This document shows positions 8,072-17,178 of a stretch of DNA of 64,000 bases, one piece after another. The notes under the pieces are model-generated. The model ran no database searches. It saw nothing but the letters and a program-made list of their open reading frames with translations, and was not told where the DNA came from. Both the position numbers and the translations under genes were made by a program. The stretch is from RYN-230 sp963717125 (GTDB lineage Bacteria > Actinomycetota > Actinomycetes > Streptosporangiales > Streptosporangiaceae). Location: positions 156,685 through 220,684 of the forward strand of contig CAVQVG010000002.1 in assembly GCA_963717125.1 (NCBI GenBank), given 5' to 3'. Numbering within the stretch: position 1 is the first letter of the stretch; every line of letters starts with the position of its first letter.

Positions 8072-10015
8072 GTGACAGGCTCACTTGCGGTTGCGCAGTC
8101 GGCCGCGGCGCACGCCGAGGCCACCTTGCCCGCCGTCGGCGCGCAGCGGGCGGCGTGGCTGCTGCTCGTGTTCCCCCTGATCGGCGCCGTGGTGCTGCTG
8201 CTCGGCGGGAAGCGGACCGACCGCTGGGGGCACCTGCTGGGCGTGGCCATGCCGCTGGCCGCGTTCGTCTACGCGCTGATCGCGTTCGCCCAGATGCTCG
8301 GCTACCCCGGCGCCCAGCGCAGCCGGGACGTGCAGGTCTACCAGTGGATCGCGGTCGGCTCGTTCAAGGTCAACGTCGGCCTGCAGCTCGACCAGCTGTC
8401 GATCTGCTTCGTGCTGCTGATCACGGGGGTCGGCTCGCTGATCCACATCTTCTCGGTCGGCTACATGGCCCACGACCCCGGGCGGCGCCGGTTCTTCGGC
8501 TACATGAACCTGTTCCTGGCGGCCATGCTGCTGCTCGTGCTGGCCGACAACTACCTGCTGCTGTACGCCGGCTGGGAGGGCGTCGGCCTGGCCTCGTACC
8601 TGCTCATCGGGTTCTGGCAGTACAAGCCGGCCGCCGCGGTGGCAGCCAAGAAGGCGTTCATCGCCAACCGGGTCGGTGACGCCGGGCTGTCGCTGGGCAT
8701 CATGCTCATGTTCAGCACGTTCGGCACGGTGACGTTCGCCGGGGTGTTCTCGCACGCCCACCAGGCGGGCCCGGGCGTGCTGACCGCGCTGGGGCTGCTG
8801 CTGCTGCTCGGCGCGTGCGGCAAGTCGGCCCAGTTGCCGCTGCAGTCCTGGCTGCTCGACGCGATGGAGGGCCCGACCCCGGTCTCGGCGCTGATCCACG
8901 CCGCGACCATGGTCACCGCGGGCGTCTACCTGATCATCCGGTCCGGCCCGATCTTCGACCTGACCGCGGACGCCCGGCTGGCCGTGGCCATCGTGGGCGC
9001 GGCCACCCTGCTGTTCGGCGGGCTCATCGCCTCGGCCAAGGACGACATCAAGAAGTCGCTGGCCGGGTCGACGATGAGCCAGATCGGCTACATGATGCTG
9101 GCCGCCGGGGTGGGGCCCGCGGGTTACCCGTTCGCGATCGCGCTGCTGCTGGCGCACGGGTTCTACAAGGCCGGGCTGTTCCTCGACGCCGGGTCGATCA
9201 TGCACGGGATGAACGACGAGGTGAACATGCGCCGCTTCGGCGGCTTGTTCTCGGTCCTGCCGCTCACGTTCACCACGTTCGTGGCGTGTTACCTGGCCAT
9301 CATCGGCATCCCGCCGTTCTCCGGGTTCTTCGCCAAGGACACGGTGATCGACGCGGCCTACCACGATGGCAGCACCACGGGCTGGATCGTCGGCACCGCG
9401 GCGCTGATCGGCGCGGGCCTCACGTCGTTCTACATGACCCGGATGCTGTTCATGACGTTCTTCGGGAAGCGCCGCTGGGCGGCGGACGCCCACCCGCACG
9501 AGGCGCCGCCGGTGATGACCTGGCCGGTGATCGTGCTGGCCCTCGGCGCGCTGGGCTTCGGTGCGTTCGAGGTCCTCGGTGACCGGCTGGCTCGCTTCCT
9601 CGGCCCGGTGACGGGCTACATACCGCCCCAGCCGGCCGTGTTCACCCTGGCCGGCGGCATAGCCCTGGTCCTAGTGGTGATCTTCGGGGTGCTCGCCTGG
9701 CTGTTGTTCGGGCGCCGGCCGGTGCCGGAGACCGCCCCGGCCGCCGGGCCCGCGGTCACCGCGGCGCGCAAGGACCTGTACGGCGACGCGATCAACGAAT
9801 CGCTGCTGATGCGGCCGGGGCAGTGGCTGACCCGGCTGTCCGTGTACTTCGACAACCGGGGCGTGGACGGGCTGGTGAACACCGTGGCCGCGACCATCGG
9901 CGGCACCTCGGGCCGGATGCGCCGGATCCAGACCGGGTTCGTCCGGTCCTACGCGCTGTCCATGTTCCTCGGCGGGGTGCTGCTGGTCGGCGCCCTGCTG
10001 CTGGCGAGAATCTAG
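8072..10015 (+). CDS. nuoL: NADH-quinone oxidoreductase subunit L
   Basis: Largest antiporter-like, proton-pumping subunit of complex I. It has 647 residues and a GTG start preceded by GAGGAG. Multi-span membrane protein with family hallmarks such as LLLYAGWEGVGLASYLLIGF near 165-184, PLQSWLLDAMEGPTPVSALIHAATMVTAGVY (in parts) near 262-290, and the conserved lysine helix SAKDDIKKSLAGSTMSQIGYM. The C-terminal lateral-helix and final membrane segment region is present. nuoM starts 13 bases after the stop. Confidence 0.97.
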   Translation: MTGSLAVAQSAAAHAEATLPAVGAQRAAWLLLVFPLIGAVVLLLGGKRTDRWGHLLGVAMPLAAFVYALIAFAQMLGYPGAQRSRDVQVYQWIAVGSFKVNVGLQLDQLSICFVLLITGVGSLIHIFSVGYMAHDPGRRRFFGYMNLFLAAMLLLVLADNYLLLYAGWEGVGLASYLLIGFWQYKPAAAVAAKKAFIANRVGDAGLSLGIMLMFSTFGTVTFAGVFSHAHQAGPGVLTALGLLLLLGACGKSAQLPLQSWLLDAMEGPTPVSALIHAATMVTAGVYLIIRSGPIFDLTADARLAVAIVGAATLLFGGLIASAKDDIKKSLAGSTMSQIGYMMLAAGVGPAGYPFAIALLLAHGFYKAGLFLDAGSIMHGMNDEVNMRRFGGLFSVLPLTFTTFVACYLAIIGIPPFSGFFAKDTVIDAAYHDGSTTGWIVGTAALIGAGLTSFYMTRMLFMTFFGKRRWAADAHPHEAPPVMTWPVIVLALGALGFGAFEVLGDRLARFLGPVTGYIPPQPAVFTLAGGIALVLVVIFGVLAWLLFGRRPVPETAPAAGPAVTAARKDLYGDAINESLLMRPGQWLTRLSVYFDNRGVDGLVNTVAATIGGTSGRMRRIQTGFVRSYALSMFLGGVLLVGALLLARI

Positions 10016-10028
10016 GAGACCGCCGCTC

Positions 10029-11729
10029 ATGAGCACGTTCCCCTGGCTCACCGTGATCGGCGCCGTCCCGCTGGTCGGCGCGCTGGCCATCGCCGCCTCC
10101 CCGGGCGCGTCCGCGCCCGGCAGCGAGGCCGACCGGGCCGCCCGGCGGCTGCTGGTCAAGCGGCTGGCCCTGGTGTTCAGCCTGATCACGCTGGCGCTGA
10201 CGATCGCGATGATGGTGGCCTTCAAACCCGGCGGCGCCGAGTTCCAGTTCACCCAGACCTACCAGTGGATCCCGCAGTTCGGCGTGCACTACGCGGTCGG
10301 CGTGGACGGCATCGCGCTGGTGCTGATCGCGATGACCGCCGTGCTGATGCCGGTGGTCGTGCTGGCCTCGTGGAACGACGCCGACCCACCGGAGCAGCCC
10401 GAAGGAGCGGCGGCCGCGCCCGCCGAGGGCACCGTGGTGGCCAGCACCGGGGCGGCCCGGCCGCGGCGCGGCGTGAAGACTTACTTCGCGCTGCTGCTGG
10501 TGCTGGAGACGATGATGATCGGCGTCTTCGCGGCCACCGACGTGTTCCTGTTCTACGTGCTGTTCGAGGCCATGCTGATCCCGATGTACTTCCTGATCGG
10601 CAGCTTCGGGGTGGGCCAGCGGCAGTACGCGGCGGTCAAGTTCCTGCTGTACAGCCTGTTCGGCGGGCTGCTCATGCTGGTCGCGGTCATCGCGCTGTAC
10701 GTGTACTCGGCCCGCGGCGGGCATCCCGGCACGTTCCTGTTCAGCCAGCTCGTGCACGTGACGTTCAGCCCGGGCACGCAGAAGTGGCTGTTCCTCGGGT
10801 TCTTCGTCGCGTTCGCCATCAAGGCGCCGCTGTGGCCGTTCCACACCTGGCTGCCGGACGCCGCCACCGCGGCCCAGCCGGGGACCGCGGTGCTGCTGGT
10901 CGGCGTGATGGACAAGGTCGGCACGTTCGGGATGATCCGCTACTGCCTGCAGCTGTTCCCGGCCGCAGCCCGCTACTTCACCCCGCTGATCATCGTGCTC
11001 TCGGTGATCGGGATCCTGTACGGGGCCGTCGTGGCCATCGGCCAGCGCGACCTCAAGCGGCTCATCGCCTACACGTCGGTCTCGCACTTCGGCTTCATCG
11101 TGCTGGGCATCTTCGTGCTGACCAGCCAGGGCCAGTCCGGGGCCACGCTGTACATGGTCAACCACGCGCTCGCCACCGGGGCGCTGTTCCTCATCGCCGG
11201 CTTCATGATCTCCCGGCGCCGCTCGCAGCGGATCGCCGACTACGGCGGGGTGCAGAAGGTGGCGCCGCTGCTGGCCGGCCTGTTCCTGATCTCCGGCCTG
11301 GCCTCGCTGTCGCTGCCCGGGCTGTCCACGTTCGTCAGCGAGTTCCTCGTCCTGGTCGGCACGTTCACCCGGTACAAGGTGGCCGCGTCGTTCGCCACCG
11401 CGGGCATCATCCTGGCCGCGATCTACATCCTGTGGATGTACCAGCGCACCATGACCGGGCCGGTCCGCGCGGAAGTGGCCGACATGCCCGACCTGCGGGC
11501 CCGTGAGCTGTGGGCGGTCGGGCCGCTGGTCGCGCTGCTCATCGTGTTCGGCGTGTACCCGAAGCCGCTGCTGGACCTGATCAACCCGGCGGTGCACGAC
11601 ACGCTGTCTCAGGTGCACGTCACCGATCCGGTACCGCAACATCCGAGTACGGTCAGCTTCCGGGTTGGCCATCAGCTGATCCTGCTGCGCGCCGGGGATG
11701 CGCAGATCCAGAAGGGAATCACCCCGTGA
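10029..11729 (+). CDS. nuoM: NADH-quinone oxidoreductase subunit M
   Basis: Antiporter-like proton-pumping subunit of 566 residues. Family blocks include VGVDGIALVLIAMTAVLMP, the glutamate helix YVLFEAMLIPMYFLIG, and KAPLWPFHTWLPDAATAAQPGTAVLL (given in parts: KAPLWPFHTWLPDA near 275). A 30-residue Ala/Pro-rich insertion (about residues 118-148, EQPEGAAAAPAEG...) lies in a loop between membrane segments. The stop TGA overlaps the GTG of nuoN (11726). Confidence 0.96.
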   Translation: MSTFPWLTVIGAVPLVGALAIAASPGASAPGSEADRAARRLLVKRLALVFSLITLALTIAMMVAFKPGGAEFQFTQTYQWIPQFGVHYAVGVDGIALVLIAMTAVLMPVVVLASWNDADPPEQPEGAAAAPAEGTVVASTGAARPRRGVKTYFALLLVLETMMIGVFAATDVFLFYVLFEAMLIPMYFLIGSFGVGQRQYAAVKFLLYSLFGGLLMLVAVIALYVYSARGGHPGTFLFSQLVHVTFSPGTQKWLFLGFFVAFAIKAPLWPFHTWLPDAATAAQPGTAVLLVGVMDKVGTFGMIRYCLQLFPAAARYFTPLIIVLSVIGILYGAVVAIGQRDLKRLIAYTSVSHFGFIVLGIFVLTSQGQSGATLYMVNHALATGALFLIAGFMISRRRSQRIADYGGVQKVAPLLAGLFLISGLASLSLPGLSTFVSEFLVLVGTFTRYKVAASFATAGIILAAIYILWMYQRTMTGPVRAEVADMPDLRARELWAVGPLVALLIVFGVYPKPLLDLINPAVHDTLSQVHVTDPVPQHPSTVSFRVGHQLILLRAGDAQIQKGITP

Positions 11730-13306
11730 CCGGGTCCCTCGCGGTAACGACGATCACCCCGCCGCACATCCAGTACAGCCAGCTGTCGCCCATGCTGCTG
11801 GTCTTCGCCGTGGCCGTGGTCGGCGTCCTGGTCGAGGCGTTCGCCCCACGGGCGCAGCGCCGGGGGCTGCAGCTGGCGCTCACCCTGGGCGGGCTGGCCG
11901 CGGCCTTCATCCTGACCATTCTGGTCGCCGCCACCTCGTCGTTGTTCAGCAACGGGTCGCCGGGGAACGTGGCCGCGATGGGCGCCGTCGGGGTGGACGG
12001 CCCCACGCTGTTCATCTGGGGCACCATCCTCGTGCTGGCGTTCGTCAGCGTGCTGCTGATCGCGGAGTCCGCGCGGGACGATGAGACGTTCGTGGCGCAG
12101 GCGGCGACCACGCCGGGCAGCGCCGAGGAGCGCGCCGCGCAACTGGCCGGGGTGACGCACACCGAGATCTACCCGCTGACCCTGTTCGCGGTCGGCGGCA
12201 TGCTGCTGTTCCCAGCCGCCAACGACCTGCTCACCATGTTCGTCGGGCTGGAAGTGCTCTCGCTGCCGCTGTACCTGCTCTGCGGGCTCGCCCGGCGGCG
12301 CCGGCTGCTGTCCCAGGAAGCGGCCATGAAGTACTTCCTGCTGGGCGCGTTCTCCTCGGCGTTCTTCCTGTTCGGCGTCGCCATGCTGTACGGCTACTCG
12401 GGCTCGGTGTCGCTGCGCGCCATCGCGGCCACGGCGGGCAGCAACACCGGCGACGCCACCCTGCTCTACGCCGGGATGGCACTGCTCGGCGTCGGCCTGC
12501 TGTTCAAGATCGGCGCGGTCCCGTTCCAGAGCTGGAAGCCCGATGTGTACCAGGGCGCGCCTACCCCGGTGACCGCGCTGATGGCCTCGTGCACCCTGGT
12601 CGCCGCGTTCGGCGCCCTGCTCCGCGTGTTCTACGTGGCCTTCGGCCAGCTCACCTGGGACTGGCGGCCGGCCCTGTGGGCGGTGGCCATCCTGACCATG
12701 GTGGTCGGCGCGATCATCGCGATCACCCAGACCGACGTGAAGCGGCTGCTCGCCTACTCGTCCATCGCGCACGGCGGCTTCGTGCTGACCGGGGTGGTGG
12801 CGGCCAGCGTGGCCGGGCTGTCCAGCAGCCTGTTCTACCTGGCCGTGTACGGCTTCACCACGATCGGCGCGTTCGCCGTGGTCACGCTGGTCCGCGACCA
12901 GGCGGGCGAGGCCGGGCACCTGTCCAGCTGGGCCGGGCTGGGCAAGCGGTCGCCGCTGCTGGCCGGGGTGTTCGCGTTCTTCCTGCTCGCGTTCGCCGGG
13001 ATCCCGCTGACCAGCGGGTTCACCGGGAAATTCGCGGTGTTCCAGGCGGCCGTCGCCGGCGGCGCCCTGCCGCTGGTCATCGTCGGTGTGCTCGCCAGCG
13101 CCATCGCGGGGTTCTTCTACGTACGCGTCATCGTGCTGATGTTCTTCAGCGAGCCGGGCCCGGGTGCCCTCACCGTGGTCACCCCGGGGATCTTCACCGG
13201 CGTGGCCGTCGGCATCGGCGTGCTCACCACGCTGGTCTTCGGCATCGTGCCGCAGCCGCTGCTCAGCCTGGCCAACCATGCGGCCGCCCATCTGTTCGTC
13301 CGCTGA
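11726..13306 (+). CDS. nuoN: NADH-quinone oxidoreductase subunit N
   Basis: Third antiporter-like subunit and last gene of the nuo operon, 526 residues. The frame is open 216 bases further upstream, inside nuoM, but the GTG at 11726 overlapping the nuoM stop gives a normal N-terminus (TGSLAVTTITPPHIQYSQLS). Family blocks include FVGLEVLSLPLYLLCGLAR and FKIGAVPFQSWKPDVYQGAP. The stop is immediately followed by a strong hairpin, which fits the end of the nuo transcript or partial read-through to the prenyl synthase gene. Confidence 0.95.
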   Translation: MTGSLAVTTITPPHIQYSQLSPMLLVFAVAVVGVLVEAFAPRAQRRGLQLALTLGGLAAAFILTILVAATSSLFSNGSPGNVAAMGAVGVDGPTLFIWGTILVLAFVSVLLIAESARDDETFVAQAATTPGSAEERAAQLAGVTHTEIYPLTLFAVGGMLLFPAANDLLTMFVGLEVLSLPLYLLCGLARRRRLLSQEAAMKYFLLGAFSSAFFLFGVAMLYGYSGSVSLRAIAATAGSNTGDATLLYAGMALLGVGLLFKIGAVPFQSWKPDVYQGAPTPVTALMASCTLVAAFGALLRVFYVAFGQLTWDWRPALWAVAILTMVVGAIIAITQTDVKRLLAYSSIAHGGFVLTGVVAASVAGLSSSLFYLAVYGFTTIGAFAVVTLVRDQAGEAGHLSSWAGLGKRSPLLAGVFAFFLLAFAGIPLTSGFTGKFAVFQAAVAGGALPLVIVGVLASAIAGFFYVRVIVLMFFSEPGPGALTVVTPGIFTGVAVGIGVLTTLVFGIVPQPLLSLANHAAAHLFVR

Positions 13307-13340
13307 CGTGCCGGGGCCGCCCGCCCGGTCCCGGCACGTC
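13305..13340 (+). terminator. Hairpin after nuoN
   Basis: An 11-bp perfect stem (GACGTGCCGGG / CCCGGCACGTC) with a 14-base loop begins on the nuoN stop codon. There is no T tract, which is common for actinobacterial terminators. It could attenuate rather than end transcription, because the prenyl synthase gene starts 72 bases further on in the same direction. Confidence 0.6.
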
Positions 13341-13412
13341 GGTGGAGTGTCCGGGCCCCCCGGGATGGGCATATTTGGGACGGCCGTGCCGACCGACGAC
13401 CAGGAGCCCTGA

Positions 13413-14408
13413 GTGATCACCGCCGTCCCTGTCGAGCTGACCGACGCTGCCCTGTCCGCCGAGGTGCGGGCCGGGCTCAAGCTGGTCGAACAGCAGCTCA
13501 CCGAAGCCATCCAGGCCGAGGAGGCGCTGCTCGCCGAGTCGTCCACGCACCTGCTCGAGGCCGGCGGGAAGCGGTTCCGGGCCACGCTCGTGCTGCTGGC
13601 CGGCCAGTTCGGCAATCCCGGCGACGAGCGGGTGGTGCGGGCCGCCACCGCGATCGAGCTGACCCACCTGGCCACGCTGTACCACGACGACGTGATGGAC
13701 GAGGCGCTGATCCGGCGCGGTTACCCGAGCGCCAACTCCCGGTGGACGAACACGATCGCCATCCTGACCGGCGATTTCCTGTTCGCCCGGGCTTCGAAGA
13801 TCCTGGCCGCGCTCGGCGCGGACGCGGTCCGGATCCAGGCCGACACGTTCACCCGGCTGGTCAGCGGGCAGGTGGCGGAGACCCTCGGCCCCCGGCCCGG
13901 CCAGGATCCGCTGGAGCACTACCTCCACGTGGTGACCGAGAAGACCGCGTCGCTGGTGGCCACGGCCGGGCAGTTCGGCGCCATGTTCTCCGGCGCTCCG
14001 GCCGACGTGGTGAACCGGATCGAGCCCGCCTGCGAGGCGATCGGGGTGGCCTGGCAGCTCTCCGACGACATTCTCGACGTGGCCAGCGACACCGCCGAGT
14101 CCGGCAAGACCCCCGGCACCGACCTGCGCGAAGGGGTGCGCAGCCTGCCCGTGCTGCACGCGCTGCGGTCCAGCCGGGCCAGCGACACCAGGCTGCGTGA
14201 GCTGCTGGATTCGGCCGACCTGACCGACCAGACGCTGCACGCCGAGGCGCTCGGCCTGCTCCGGGACCATCCGGCCATGCAGCAGGCCCGGGCCGACCTG
14301 CGCCGCTGGGCCGGGGTGGCCAGGGCACAGATCGCCGGGCTGCCCGACGTCCCGGCCCGCGACGCGTTCGAGGGGCTCTGCGACTACGTCGTTGACCGCA
14401 CCGGGTAA
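13413..14408 (+). CDS. Trans-polyprenyl diphosphate synthase
   Basis: All-trans isoprenyl chain-elongating enzyme of 331 residues with a GTG start. Both aspartate-rich motifs that bind diphosphate-Mg are present: DDVMD near residue 92 and DDILD near 213. GGKRFRATLVLL gives the N-terminal lysine/arginine block. Its place directly after nuo, seen in other actinobacteria, points to the menaquinone side chain; the product chain length cannot be read from sequence. The TAA stop lies in a 17-bp tandem repeat shared with the end of the convergent permease gene. Confidence 0.92.
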   Translation: MITAVPVELTDAALSAEVRAGLKLVEQQLTEAIQAEEALLAESSTHLLEAGGKRFRATLVLLAGQFGNPGDERVVRAATAIELTHLATLYHDDVMDEALIRRGYPSANSRWTNTIAILTGDFLFARASKILAALGADAVRIQADTFTRLVSGQVAETLGPRPGQDPLEHYLHVVTEKTASLVATAGQFGAMFSGAPADVVNRIEPACEAIGVAWQLSDDILDVASDTAESGKTPGTDLREGVRSLPVLHALRSSRASDTRLRELLDSADLTDQTLHAEALGLLRDHPAMQQARADLRRWAGVARAQIAGLPDVPARDAFEGLCDYVVDRTG

Positions 14409-14447
14409 GCAGGCAGGGGCGTTAAGCAGGCAGGGGCGTTAAGCAGG
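14406..14447. repeat. 17-bp tandem repeat carrying two convergent stop codons
   Basis: Two perfect copies of TAAGCAGGCAGGGGCGT (14406-14422, 14423-14439) and an 8-base partial third copy. The first TAA is the stop of the prenyl synthase. The TTA at 14439-14441 is the stop of the convergent permease gene. The repeat therefore spans the entire intergenic space between convergent genes. Confidence 0.8.
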
Positions 14448-15524
14448 ATCTGCGTGTCGGCCGGGCCGGCGGCGCGGCCGGGCGGCGCGGCCACCGTTAG
14501 CCGCCCCGTCCAGCCGGACCCAGTAGCCGACCGGGAACAGCCGCACGTTCAGGTGGCTGTCCACCAGCCCCCACAGCCCGCGGCGGGCGAACAGGGCGAT
14601 CGCGATGGCCACCAGGCCGAGGATGATCAGGTACCAGGCGTTGTACGAGGCCAGCGTCTGCTGCAGCACCATGTACACCGCGGTCCCGAGGATGGGTCCC
14701 TCGATCGTGCCCAGCCCGCCGATGATGGTCACGAAGGCCATCTCCGCGGTCCACTGCACGCTGAAAACCGCGCTCGGCTGCACCTGGAGCTGGCTGATCG
14801 CGAGCACTCCGCCGGCCGCGCCGCAGCCGGCCCCGGCGACCAGGAACACCAGCATCCGGGCCAGCCCGACGCGCGCCCCGGAGCTGCGCGCGGCCACCTC
14901 GTCGTCCCGGATGGCGGTCAGCACCAGGCCGAGCCGGCCGCGCAGCAGCAGGTAAATGATGAGCAGCGTGACGACCGTGACGGCCAGCCCGGCCCAGTAG
15001 GTGTACGCGGTGAGCAGCGTCGGGTCGAACCCGGCGAAGCCGGGCAGCGGCATGCCGGTGCCGCCGCCGATCGAGGAGAACCGCTCGATGATCAGCATGA
15101 TCGTCGCGGCCAGGACCCAGGTGGCGATCGCGAAGTACCCGGTGCGCAGCCGGGACACCAGCCACCACAGCGGCAGCGCGACCACGCCAGCGCCGATCGC
15201 GGCCACCGGCAGCGCGGCGAACGGCGAGATGCCGTTGATGGCCAGGATCAGCACGAAGTACGCGCCGAGCCCGACGAACGCCTGCTGGCCCACGGACACC
15301 AGGCCCGCGTAACCGGCCAGCAGGTTCCACATGCTGGCCATCGTGAGCACGATGAACGCCTGCACCAGGATGGAGGTGGTGCCGGAGTACACGATGTACG
15401 GGAATATGGCCAGCACGACCACGACGATCAGCGCGGCCACCCCGGTCCAGGCCACGTTCCGCTGTGACCGGGTGACCCGGAATCCGGCGGCCGGGCGGGC
15501 GGGGGTTTCCGTGGCCAGGCTCAT
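14439..15524 (-). CDS. livM: ABC importer permease, LivM type
   Basis: Inner-membrane permease of a branched-chain-amino-acid-type (HAAT) ABC importer, 361 residues. The start is the ATG at 15524 (MSLATETPARP), overlapping the upstream livH by four bases; the open frame further upstream is a shadow of livH. LivM features are the LAGYAGLVSVGQQAFVGLGA block near residues 81-100, about nine membrane helices, and the cytoplasmic loop LTAIRDDEVAARSSG that contacts the ATPases. Last gene of a five-gene transcript. Confidence 0.92.
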   Translation of the reverse strand: MSLATETPARPAAGFRVTRSQRNVAWTGVAALIVVVVLAIFPYIVYSGTTSILVQAFIVLTMASMWNLLAGYAGLVSVGQQAFVGLGAYFVLILAINGISPFAALPVAAIGAGVVALPLWWLVSRLRTGYFAIATWVLAATIMLIIERFSSIGGGTGMPLPGFAGFDPTLLTAYTYWAGLAVTVVTLLIIYLLLRGRLGLVLTAIRDDEVAARSSGARVGLARMLVFLVAGAGCGAAGGVLAISQLQVQPSAVFSVQWTAEMAFVTIIGGLGTIEGPILGTAVYMVLQQTLASYNAWYLIILGLVAIAIALFARRGLWGLVDSHLNVRLFPVGYWVRLDGAANGGRAARPRRRPGRHADPA

Positions 15525-16396
15525 GTTTGCGCCTTCCGGTACGTAAGCCCCTGCGGCCGGAGCACCAGCACGGCCAGGAACACGAAGTACCCGGCCAGGA
15601 GCTCGTAGGAGATGTTGATCTGCGCGCCGATCTGCTGGGCCACGCCCAGCACCACGCCGCCCAGCAGGGTGCCCCACAGCGAGCCGAGCCCGCCGATCAC
15701 CACGGCCGCGAACGCGAACAGCAGGATCGTGTCGGTGCCGGTGGTCGGCGAGAGCTGGGAGTACATGCCGTACGCGATGCCGCCCAGCGCCACCGTGCCG
15801 AACGCCAGCGCCGCGCAGATGCCGAACACGTGCCGGTAGTCCGCCCCGCTCAGCTGGACCGCCTCCTGGTCGTCCGCGCTGGCCCGGATCAGCCGGCCGT
15901 ATTTGGACACGGACAGGAAGTACTGCAGCCCGAGCAGCACCACCACGGCGACCGCGAAGATGACCACCAGCAGATAGGCGATCTGGATCTGGGACCCGAT
16001 CGTGAACGACTCGCTGATCAGGGGCAGCCCGGCGCCGATGGCCCGGCTGTTGGCCGTGAAGAACTGGAGCAGGCCGTTCTCGATGACCACCGACAGGCCG
16101 AACGTGACGATCAGGGTGGTGAGCACGCCGCGGTCCAGCGAGCCCTGGATCAGGGTGCGCTGCAGCGCGTAGCCGAGCACGGCCATCACCGGCACCACGA
16201 TGATGAAGGACCACAGCACGGGGATGTGCGTGACGGTGATGACGCCGATCGCGACGTAACCGGCCACCACGGCCAGGTCGCCGTGCGCCAGGTTCACCAC
16301 CTTCATCACGCCGAACATCAGCGACAGCCCGCACGCGAACAGCGCGTACAGGCCGCCGGTCAGCACCCCCTGGATGATGGCGTTCACCCAGGCCAT
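15521..16396 (-). CDS. livH: ABC importer permease, LivH type
   Basis: Partner permease of 291 residues. It starts MAWVNAIIQGVLTGGLYALFA, typical of LivH, and has FGVMKVVNLAHGDLAVVAGY near residues 28-47 and the ATPase-contact loop RASADDQEAVQLSGAD near 171-186. About eight membrane helices. It overlaps both neighbours, livF (13 bases) and livM (4 bases), so the set is translationally coupled. Confidence 0.93.
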   Translation of the reverse strand: MAWVNAIIQGVLTGGLYALFACGLSLMFGVMKVVNLAHGDLAVVAGYVAIGVITVTHIPVLWSFIIVVPVMAVLGYALQRTLIQGSLDRGVLTTLIVTFGLSVVIENGLLQFFTANSRAIGAGLPLISESFTIGSQIQIAYLLVVIFAVAVVVLLGLQYFLSVSKYGRLIRASADDQEAVQLSGADYRHVFGICAALAFGTVALGGIAYGMYSQLSPTTGTDTILLFAFAAVVIGGLGSLWGTLLGGVVLGVAQQIGAQINISYELLAGYFVFLAVLVLRPQGLTYRKAQT

Positions 16397-17178
16397 AACG
16401 ACTTGCTCCCTTCCGCGGGCGGGCCGCCCGGGGTGGCGCCGGCCAGCCCGAAGTAGGCCGCCTCGACCTGTTCCGCGGTGACGTCGGCGGGCTTGCCCTC
16501 CAGGGTGGTCCGGCCTTCCAGCAGGCAGTGGACGTGCGAGGCGACCCGCAGCGCCTGGCTCACGTCCTGCTCGACCAGCAGTACGGTGAGCCCGGTGGCC
16601 AGGATCTGCGGCAGCATGGCGTAGATGCGCTGGACGATCACCGGGGCCAGGCCGAGCGACAGCTCGTCGAGCAGCAGCACCCGGGGGTTGGCCACTAGGG
16701 CCCGGCCGATGGCCACCGTCTGCTGCTCACCGCCGGACAGCTGGGCGGTGCGCTGGTTCCGCCGCTCTTTCATCCAGTCGAACGTCTCGTACACCCGCGC
16801 GATCGTCCACGGCCCTTTCCGCGCGTACGTGGCGCCGACCTGCAGGTTCTCCTCGACGGTCAGCGACCCGAACAGGCGTCTGCCCTCGGGCACCATGACG
16901 ATCCCCTGCCGGGCCCGGCGCTCCGGGCGGAGCCGGGTCAGGTCCTGGCCGTCGAGCAGGACCGCGCCCGCGGCCGGGCGGTGCAGGCCGGCGATCGTGC
17001 GCAGCAGCGTCAACTTGCCCGCGCCGTTTGCCCCGATCATCGCGTAGACCTCACCCGGGTACACCTGGAGCGAGATCGCGTCCAGCGCCCGGAGCTGCCC
17101 GTGGTTCACGGTCAGGTCGCGGACCTCCAGCAGGGGTGTCCCGCTGTCCGGGCGCGTCCCGCTGGCCGGCCCGGTCAT
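16384..17178 (-). CDS. livF: ABC importer ATPase, LivF type, with altered Walker A and B residues
   Basis: Cytoplasmic ATPase of the importer, 264 residues, with LLEVRDLTVNHGQ at the start of the domain, signature LSGGEQQ and switch sequence LLVEQD. Two catalytic-loop positions are unusual. The P-loop reads GANGAGKLT, with leucine where the family has Ser/Thr after the lysine (codon TTG). The Walker B continuation reads LLLDELSLGL instead of DEPSLGL (codon CTG). Both differ from the expected codons by a C-to-T change. The gene is otherwise intact and overlaps livG by ATGA. Confidence 0.9.
   Translation of the reverse strand: MTGPASGTRPDSGTPLLEVRDLTVNHGQLRALDAISLQVYPGEVYAMIGANGAGKLTLLRTIAGLHRPAAGAVLLDGQDLTRLRPERRARQGIVMVPEGRRLFGSLTVEENLQVGATYARKGPWTIARVYETFDWMKERRNQRTAQLSGGEQQTVAIGRALVANPRVLLLDELSLGLAPVIVQRIYAMLPQILATGLTVLLVEQDVSQALRVASHVHCLLEGRTTLEGKPADVTAEQVEAAYFGLAGATPGGPPAEGSKSLWPG

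Noticed and set aside
8081..11672. Long minus-strand open frames across nuoL, nuoM and nuoN
   Set aside because: Antisense of membrane-protein genes in GC-rich DNA gives long His/Gln/Arg-rich frames; no ribosome sites and no recognisable domains.
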